A stretch of 64,000 nt of DNA, from positions 152,001 to 216,000 of the forward strand of contig JAKOGI010001345.1 of assembly GCA_029747015.1 (NCBI GenBank). Reading direction: 5' to 3'. The DNA is from Carnegiea gigantea (lineage: Eukaryota > Streptophyta > Magnoliopsida > Caryophyllales > Cactaceae). Within the stretch, counting starts at the first letter, position 1. Every line of letters starts with the position of its first letter. Below, piece after piece: positions 49,401 through 58,400 of the stretch. A program made the translations under genes and the position numbers. The notes beneath the pieces are model-generated. The model was given only the letters and a program-made list of their open reading frames with translations. It did not search any database and was not told the DNA's origin.

Positions 49401-52400
49401 ATAGGATCTGTAACAAGTAGAGCAAAAGTGCAGGACGTGTTATATTCAACATATTGGGGATTTTGGCTTCCTAATTCCTGTTGATCTTCTAAGTGGAGGA
49501 GTAGCTGAAGTCTCTTCTACATCTGAAGAAGAGTTTCTGCTTGGGGATGACGTGGGAGAACTCTCAGGTGAACTTGTAGGAGATGACCTTGTAGCTTGCA
49601 GGTGTTGGTTCAAGTGGTGGAACTGAACAAATGTCCATAGGAATAACTTGCTGAGCCTGCTCTTCTCCCCAATCCCAGCATGCTGCTTGAACATTACATC
49701 TCTAGTAATAGTTAACTTGCCACTAACAGGGTTATACAATTTATATGCTTTGGATTCAGAAGAAGAACCGACGAAAATCTATTTCTCAGATTTTTCATCA
49801 AATTTCCGAGAATAAGTTTTAACAAAACCATATGCTTACAACCAAAAACTTTTAAGTGGTTCACTATTGGTCTTCTACCAATCCAAGCTCAATATGTTGC
49901 CTGATCACGAACTGCTCTAGTAGGAGACAGATTCAAGATGTACACTGTCGTCGCTACAGCTTCAGCCCAAAAACAGGTTGGAAGTCCTTTTGCTTGTAGC
50001 ATACTTCTGGCCATCTCCACTGCAGTTCGATTCTTCCTCTCAGCTACACCATTCTGTTCCGGTGTATAGGTGCTAAAAGCTCCATGCAGATTCCATTTTC
50101 TTCACAAAAAATATTAAAGCCAGTGGATACAAATTCACCTCCTCTGTCTGCTCGAAGAGTCTTTATTGACACTCCACTTTGCTTTTCCACTAAAGTTTTG
50201 AACTTCTTGAACGAGCCAAAGGCTTCAGACTTGTTTTCCAAGAAGTAAACCCAACTCATGGGACTAAAATCATTAGTAAACAGCAGAAAGTATCGACTTC
50301 CACCAAGAGACTTTGTACTCATAGGCCCACACATGTCTGCATGCACTAACTCAAGACATTTAGAGGCCCTCCAAGCCTTTCCTACAGGAAAAATTCTTTG
50401 CTTTGCATCCCATAAACACAATTCTCACAAAATCCAAGATTATCAAGCTTTGATAGTCCAAAAACCATCTCCTTTTGACTTAACAATTTCAGCCCATTAA
50501 TATGTAGGTGCCCGCAGCGTAAATGCCATAATATAGTCCCATTGTTAGAGTCTGCACTAGTCATCAAAGCACACATCTCAACCATAGACTTTTAGTGGGA
50601 ACATTTTGTTGCTGGTCATGGGAACTTTAGCAGTAATCTAACCAAAGGCTTTGTCTCTAATAACACAATGCCCATCATCAAACAGAAGAGAATATCCACT
50701 AATCATTAGTTGCCGACACTAAGTAGATTATGGGAGAGACTAGGAACAAGCAGTACATCATCTAAAACCTTAGCATTACCTTTACTGGTTGTAATGCTAA
50801 CAGTACCTTTTCCATGCACCTGAATTTTTTAGTTGTCTCCTAGTGTCACCTCTGATTTCTTGGACTCATCAAGCTCCCTAAACAATGACCTTGTTCCAAA
50901 CATGTGATTGGAACACCCGCTGTCCAAAAACCAAACATCATTAGGCTTTTCATCTTCAGAAAAAACAGCCATAAAAAGCTTACTATCCTCTGTTTTCTCT
51001 ACAAAACTAGCTTGGTTGGCCTCATCCTTTTGCTTTTGCTAACAATATGCTTCTTTGTGACCTGCTTTTTTTTAATAATGGCACTGAAGGTTTTTATCAT
51101 GCCTCTCTTAGTGAAAACCACCTCTGCCTCGACCTCTTCCTTGACCTTTTCCATGTCCTCTGTCACGGCCAGGACCAGAATATATTCTGATGTCTCCCCC
51201 TTTACCTGAAAAGTTTTTTCTTCAACCTTTTCCGAGGACCTACTAACTCTAGCTTCATGGGCTTGCAAGGAACTCATTAATTCATCAAAGGTGTATGTAG
51301 ACAAGTTCTTAGACTCTTTTATTGCAGCAACAATATAGTCAAAGTGTGCTGTTAAACTTCTCAGTACCTTGCTCACAACAGTTTGGTTACTAACATCTTC
51401 ACCATATGTTTTCATTTGACTAACAATGGCACACTCTAGATAAAAACTCTTGCATAGACTCTGTCTTTCATCGCCAAAGTCTTAAATTCACGACGAAGTG
51501 TCTATAATTTCACAGTAATTACCTTTTTGTCACCTAAAAGTTCTCGCTTCAAAATTTTCCACATCTCATTTGAGGTCGTAGTTGCTGCAATTCGTGGAAA
51601 AATTTCATCATCCAGTGCGGATTGGATTAGAAACAGGGCCTTTGCATCTTTCTTACTTGCCTCATGCAATTGTTGGTCGGGTTGAGGATCAGTGTACCCA
51701 TTCTCCACCAACTCCCACAGCTCTTGAGACCTAAACGTGGTCTTCATCTTAAGACTCCAAAGGTGATACTTTTCCCCTTTGAACATAGGAATAAGGGGTT
51801 GGGCTGAAGAATTGGTGCTATCGTTAGCCATGAATTCCTCTCAATGTGTATGACTCACAATCACTTTTGTTTCTCTCAACAAAAGGCACTTTTACTCAAT
51901 TGCCCAAAAGACCCAATTTGGCTCCGATACCAATTTTGTTGGAAAGCAAAGGAAAAAAAACAAACAGTAAAAAAATATTGAGAAGATTCTTAATAAAGCT
52001 GTTGATGCTTTATTTCTCTAAAAATTAAATTTGATTAAAAACAACTGATATGCTGCTCTATTTATAGGCTGCATAGAAACTAATAATTCATAAAATCTAG
52101 CCAACTAACCATAACTCAACTAGTTAGTTACCCTTTAGCCTAAAGAATAGGGATAGGTAACAAACCTAAAAAATAGGAAACAAATTAACAGGAAAGACTT
52201 GGTAAAGATCAACCAGATACTTTACTAAATCTTGAAAATCAGGAAACTGAATTAACCCTTTGAAGCACTTTCAACATTCAGTTCGAGCTAGGTTTGAGTT
52301 TTGTAGCTTGGTTGGCGAGGGGCAAACAAAATGGCTATGTTGGCTTTGTCTCATTCGCAATGCAAGGATTTTTGTTGTCTTTTTTAAAAATTCAGAAAGT

Positions 52401-55400
52401 TTTAGTAAAGCCTTGGAATTTTTTTATTTTTTTTTAAAAGAGTGGAGCCTTTGGAATTTTCAGTACAACTGCAAAAGAGGTAGGACTCTTTTTTTTTTTT
52501 TTTTTGATAAGGCAAAAAGAGGTAGTTTAGACCATTTGTCATAATTTCGCTACAACGAAGCAATGTCCACCTTAACCAAATTATTTCATTTCTGTCCTTC
52601 CTAAGAGTATACACGATACACACCTAATAAACCGAGCTAAAACAATTCTTTTCAGCTTAGTGCCCATCTCACAAGCCAATACTTGGTAATATAAACCAAA
52701 CTCAACAAATGGCAATCCTCTCGAATTTTAATTGGGATTGTCTAGTGACAAAGAAATCCTGATAAATGTATCTAGTATTTCCTATGCAGCCTTCCTTAGA
52801 TGCATGCCATCTCCATTTATGACTCTATTAGCCTGAACGATAGACCCTTAGAGTTCAGCATAATTTGCACTCTAAATCTTTCTCAAAAGCTTCTTTATCA
52901 TTATAGAACTTTCTTCCAGACAGTTTTGTCTACTCAACCTAAGGCCCTTAGCGTCCCACTCACACATCCAAAATTTCTTAATGATAAAGCCTTCATTGCT
53001 GTCATCAGTTATGTCAATAATCTCTGACAAACCCATAAGCTGTGGCACATTATTCATCACACAAGTTGTTACCAGATTCACTCAACACCTGTGTCCTGCA
53101 ACCCAATGAGATGACCTGAAATATGAGTCATCAGCAAACCACCAAATTTTGCACTATATATCTCTAATTGAAACAATTCTTTCAATGAGTAATCAAAAAA
53201 GTATGTTAGCCCACCAAGGGGATGTCATTCATAAGCAAAACAATCCCTATCAGGAGCAAAATGGGGTGTTTGCTACGGATTTAGTGTTCGGATCGGCCTC
53301 TTTACTGTTCAGATGTAGAGTTATTGTTTTCTATACTTCAGAAAAATTTTACAAAAGCAACAAAGAGAGAATTTCTCCCTCCACAAGGTGGTAAAGTGCA
53401 CATTCCAAGTCCCAAACCCATACAAATAAATTACGCATAGGATGATTCAGGTTTGGTCAAATGACCGCATGTACCATCTTACATCACCTCTCACACGTCA
53501 CACAGAGACTAGGAGGAGATATGACATTCAAATATCAATAAATTAGTCATGAATTGTAGTCAATTTGTCTTCTCTTACCCTTATTGCGATCTAGCCCAGC
53601 TATTCATTTTGCCACAAAATGTGGAATCCATCCAACAAAAAGTAAACAAGAAAGGTGGCAGCATGTCATCTCTGAGTTTGTTCTTTGTACGCTTGGATAA
53701 GTTCAATTTGCCTATAGAATGCTCAAGGCATGCCCTTTTAGTGTGATAGTAACTATGTTACCACGGCTCTTCATTTTGCCCCAAGTACTCGCGTCGGACA
53801 CTTGACACTCCGACATAGGTATGGATGCTCAACCCTTCATTTCAGACCAAAAACGTATAAAATTCTTTAGAAAATTTCCCACTCCAATGGGACACTTATG
53901 TTGGAGACTCAACACTTCATTATGAGTATGGCCGGGGGCAAAATCTAATATGGTGTTATGTACAGTCATACACCCCCAAGGCTATAGTCTATATCATTAT
54001 TGTCTCATTCTTTAAATACATGGATTACTGGTCACGCATGTGAAATGCTTTGTGTCAGGTAGCTCAGGTTTGAAGCTTGATAGGCAATTTTTACTATTTG
54101 TGTGGTTTTTGGTTCTTAATTTTTATTCCTTCAATCCCTTTTCTTTGTTCCCTGGCTGCTTTCCGTCCTGGTCTTCTTACTAGTGCATTCTTAGGTTTTT
54201 TTTTTTTTTAATTTTTGTTCTTCATCCCATATTTCCATTTTCTGGTTCCATTCCTTTTCTAAATTTTCTAATTTTTGTCTCTTATTGTCCTCTTTTTCCC
54301 TTCTTCGTTTCAACTTTTAAAATCCTCTATCTGTTCTGTTTACTCACCTTTTGTTTCCCCCGTTTTAAATGTTCTATTTCTCCACAAAATTTTTGCTTGT
54401 CTATTTTTAAATTTTCTAGAACAATTAGAATACAACACTAATATTTTTGTTGATTTGAATATTATGTGTTTGATTTTCTAAGAATTTTTGACACTTTACG
54501 ACCCTTTCATATCACTAAATAATGAAAAATCTCTCAAGTTTTGAAAATAATAAATTACTACTCTAACATTCTATATTTTTTTTACCAGTTTACTACCCTA
54601 GAGATACGAAAAGTAGGGTACTAAACTGTTAAAACATTATGATCTAAAGGAAATAATTTATTATTTTCAAAACCTAAGGGACTTTTTTATTAAAATGCAA
54701 TACCCCAGTAAAGTGTCAAAAATTCAAGAGAAATTCTATTTGGTGACCCTAAACGTTTGCCGTTTCCATTGTATCTTTAATTTTTTAGCTTTTCCCAAAC
54801 GGTGCCCTTATATTTTACAAATGTTCAAATATTGTCCTTTTGTCACTAACGCCGCTAAAAGCTAACCGAAGTTACTAAAGTAACCTTAGTATCAATCTCT
54901 CTCTTTCTCTAATCCTCGTTTCTCTTCCTCGCTGTTTCTCTAACCCTTCTTTCTTGCTCCTATTGAACCCAAAAACTCAGATCCTTCGTCTTCTTCCACC
55001 TTGTTCACCATTAAAACTCCAGCCATTATCTCTCTCCTCCCATCAAATGTGGCAAATCAATTGGGCATTAAAGGCAAGCTATTCATCCCCACTTCAATAG
55101 TACAAATCTTGCGAAGAATTCAATTCGATATTTATTGAAGAAATTGAAGAGCACGGCCATAAATTAAAAATCCAAGATCGACTCAAGACAAGTAGGAGTA
55201 GGAGTAACTTCTAACAGAGTAGAGAATAGATTTAATTTTCGTTTTTCATATCATTTTCCAGATCTATTTTATTAATTCTCTCAAATTAGTGTAACTACTT
55301 CTAAAATTGTTAAATCAAGCAATAGTTCGGTTCTTTGAAGTTGAAACTGCAAGCAATTTCTTCAAAATTCATATCTCAATTTCCTTTTTGTTACAGATTT

Positions 55401-58400
55401 TACTAATATATTCATAGGCTCAATTTCGAATTTGGGTTTCCTTGCTGCTTTGTTTCTTCAATTTGGCTTTGATTTTGGGTATAGCTTAGTATTCTATTCT
55501 TGGTGAAAAAGCATGAGCTAAATTTGAGCATTGAATTGATTAGATAGGTTTCCTCATTGCACTACCAAGTGTTCGACTCAATTAAAGCAAAGGCGAGTTT
55601 GATTTGTCAATGGACAATTACAAAGGGTGGGTAGTGATCCCCATCGCATACCAAGGAATCAAACTTTCCTCCTCCTCCTCCTCCCCCTCCCCTTCAAGCC
55701 AAACACTTCGTTTCCAGCACCTATCCCCTCATCTTCTTCATCTTCACTGTCCATCTTGTAAAAGCAAATTTCAATAAGGCATTCAAGGACTTGCTTAACA
55801 CTACACTGGTCGACAAAAAAAGCAAAAATTGCAATGAGTGAAGCTTCAAAGAAGGTGGCCATTGCTAGGTGGAGAGAAGATACTAATGATAATGGGTCCA
55901 TTTTCTTCTAGGTTTTCGAGTGCTTGAATTGAAATGGGTTATGGTAGGGTCTTGTTGAGTGGTTCTAGCCACGTCAGGGTAGAGAGAGCAAAAACCCTGC
56001 TTCTCGACTTCACCTTTGACTTTGCCTTCACCGTCACTCTCTAACTTCTCCAAGCTTTAGAATCTATAGATCGGGGGAGAGAGAGGGGAAATGATGAAAA
56101 CTTTAGGATTTCTTAAGCATTTGGGTTAGGTTTTCATTTTAGGACAAAAAATGAAATCAGATGTAAGGGTAATTTTGTAATATGATATGTTATTTTAACG
56201 ATCACCACAATAATAAGTGAAACTTAACATGCCATATCATCATATCATTCACGTCATACATATGGACAAAACTAAGAGGTGATCTTATGGAAAAAGTGTG
56301 AAAATCACGACAAAATAGAACTTGTCGACGTTCAGTGTTACCAAATGGAATTTCCCAACTTCAATTTCTAATGCATCAATTTGTTGTGTTTTTACAACAT
56401 AATTATATGCGTCTTCTTTTTTTTTCACATTTTCCACCCCATTTTTTTTTTAACTTCCATTTTTGATTAGTTAATATTTTTTGTTTTAGGCGATCAATTT
56501 CTTAATGTTAAATGATGAACCTTTTTCAGAGGGATTAGGGGAGAAACTTGAACCTTTAAGAAGTAAATAATCCATTCTTTAAAATTTAATGAACTTTTAC
56601 CTTCAAAGGATGAACCTATCTATTTTTCAAATGAAGAATCTCTTTTTTTATATAACAGTTCATCATTGCAAAACAGAAGTTTTGCTTTTTTGGGGGGGGG
56701 GGGGGGGGGGGGGGGGGTAAAAGGTTCATCATTTGAAACTAAAGGTCCATTAATGAAAGCCAATGGTTCATCCCCATTAATGGAAGCCAATGGTTCATCA
56801 TCTAGGCCTAAAGTTCATCCCTTAGAATTTAGAGTTTATACTCTTTAAAAAGGTTCATAGAGTAAAATTAAAATGTTGACTATTCTACTTGCTGAAGGTT
56901 AATTACTCAAAAGTTAAAAGTTTAAACAAAGGTGATATTAAGGTAGCCCAGACACAAAAGGAGAAAAATGGAACCCATATAATTATGTAAAAATAAAAGA
57001 ATGCCATATAGTCATGAAGGCAACACACATACAATTCTAAACTCACAATATTAGTGTTATGTTCTAGTCTTTCTAAAGATATGTTGAATAAAATTTGTGT
57101 AGAAATTCAAATTGGACAAATAATTGAGAAACCTAAGTAGAACAGAAAAGAGCTCTCACGAAAACTAAATCAGAAAAGCAGATTATACACACACACACAC
57201 ACACACACTGTGTGTGAGTGTGTGTGTGTAGCGGAGAAGCACGTATCCAGAGTCGAACATGGGACCTACCCCAACAGAATTACTACTGGAAGCCTCTAGC
57301 ACTGCAACTAACTACTTGTTGTGATGACTCTTCCCAATAATATATCTAACTAATACGGGGTGCGGGTGTATACAACATCGTACACAGAAGTGTACACTAG
57401 ATGCGTTGATGGCCAAGTCCAAGCAACATTGGCTAGCAAGGTTGCATCATAAGATCCCTTTTTTGGCATGGAATAAATTAAGGCTATCCCTCCAAAGAAC
57501 CATGAACCCATGAATGCCCCCGTCCCCTTCTCCGGCTCTCCCTCAACGCACAGGCCAAACAATGGCAGAAGCACTCTAAAATGGTTGACCTTGTATTACA
57601 GAGCTAACCGGTAAAAGCAAGGTTTGCAGCTCCAATAAACATAAACAAATAAGACACAGCTGGAGCTTAAATATAAGGCATGAAAAGTTGACAAGCTACA
57701 GAAAACAATAAAAAAAAGTTGGCATACTAACTCCTATACATCACAAGATCACGTGATGCAGAAAACTTACACTGTGGTTCATATTGCAACCCAGCTGTCA
57801 ATCTGCCCATCTTGCTGACTAACCAAGCACTTCTTGGGTATTCATCGGGCTCTGAAAGACAGACGAAGTCATAATAGGACATTCTTCACATTGATATAAC
57901 AGATATGCCCACTAATTCAACATAGCCAACAAAGGTTCCTGTCGGTGCTGGCAATAAAACAAAAGGCATTCCAAAGAAGGTCCCCATATGCAGAACTGGG
58001 CAACAGCCAATATTTTCATAAATCAGTTCGAGAAAGGCAACCGAAGGGAACTGAGAAAGCACTGCAGTTCATAAAAAGATTTGAATGCACTGCAAAATAT
58101 TTTATTTACCAACCATGAAAATATGATACCCATACAAATACTCGTAACTTGCTAAAATCATCAGACCAATTCACAAAGTAGAAGGCATACTACAGAAAGG
58201 CGTAACGGTGGTTCCAATCGAAAGATTTTCTGAGCCATATCTCAATCCCAAGATACCATAATCTTTAGGTGACGCCCTGCATCAGTAAAGAGAACCCTAA
58301 GAAGAATACAAGCACTGCCAAAATAAGATAATGTGCTGCCTTTGTTCCCAGAAAATACCTTGTCTTCAATATCAATGGGATGATTGAAAAAGCTCCAAGT

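Larger units (their letters stand above)
47190..52276 (-). mobile_element. Ty1/Copia retrotransposon, full-length but decayed
   Basis: Two LTRs in the same orientation (47190-47845 with a MITE inside, and 51937-52276) enclose gag, integrase, reverse transcriptase and RNase H in Copia order on the minus strand. A primer binding site lies next to the right LTR and a polypurine tract next to the left. The LTRs differ at roughly 20 of 250 aligned bases by eye, so the insertion is old. It lies in host intron 5 in the same orientation as the gene. Confidence 0.9.

Noticed and set aside
56666..56848. Frame with a poly-glycine stretch
   Set aside because: Caused by the G26 tract and 27-bp tandem duplication; no gene context.
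57232..57332. Functional tRNA gene
   Set aside because: Box A/B-like text is present but no complete cloverleaf or terminator is visible; a SINE head is likelier.
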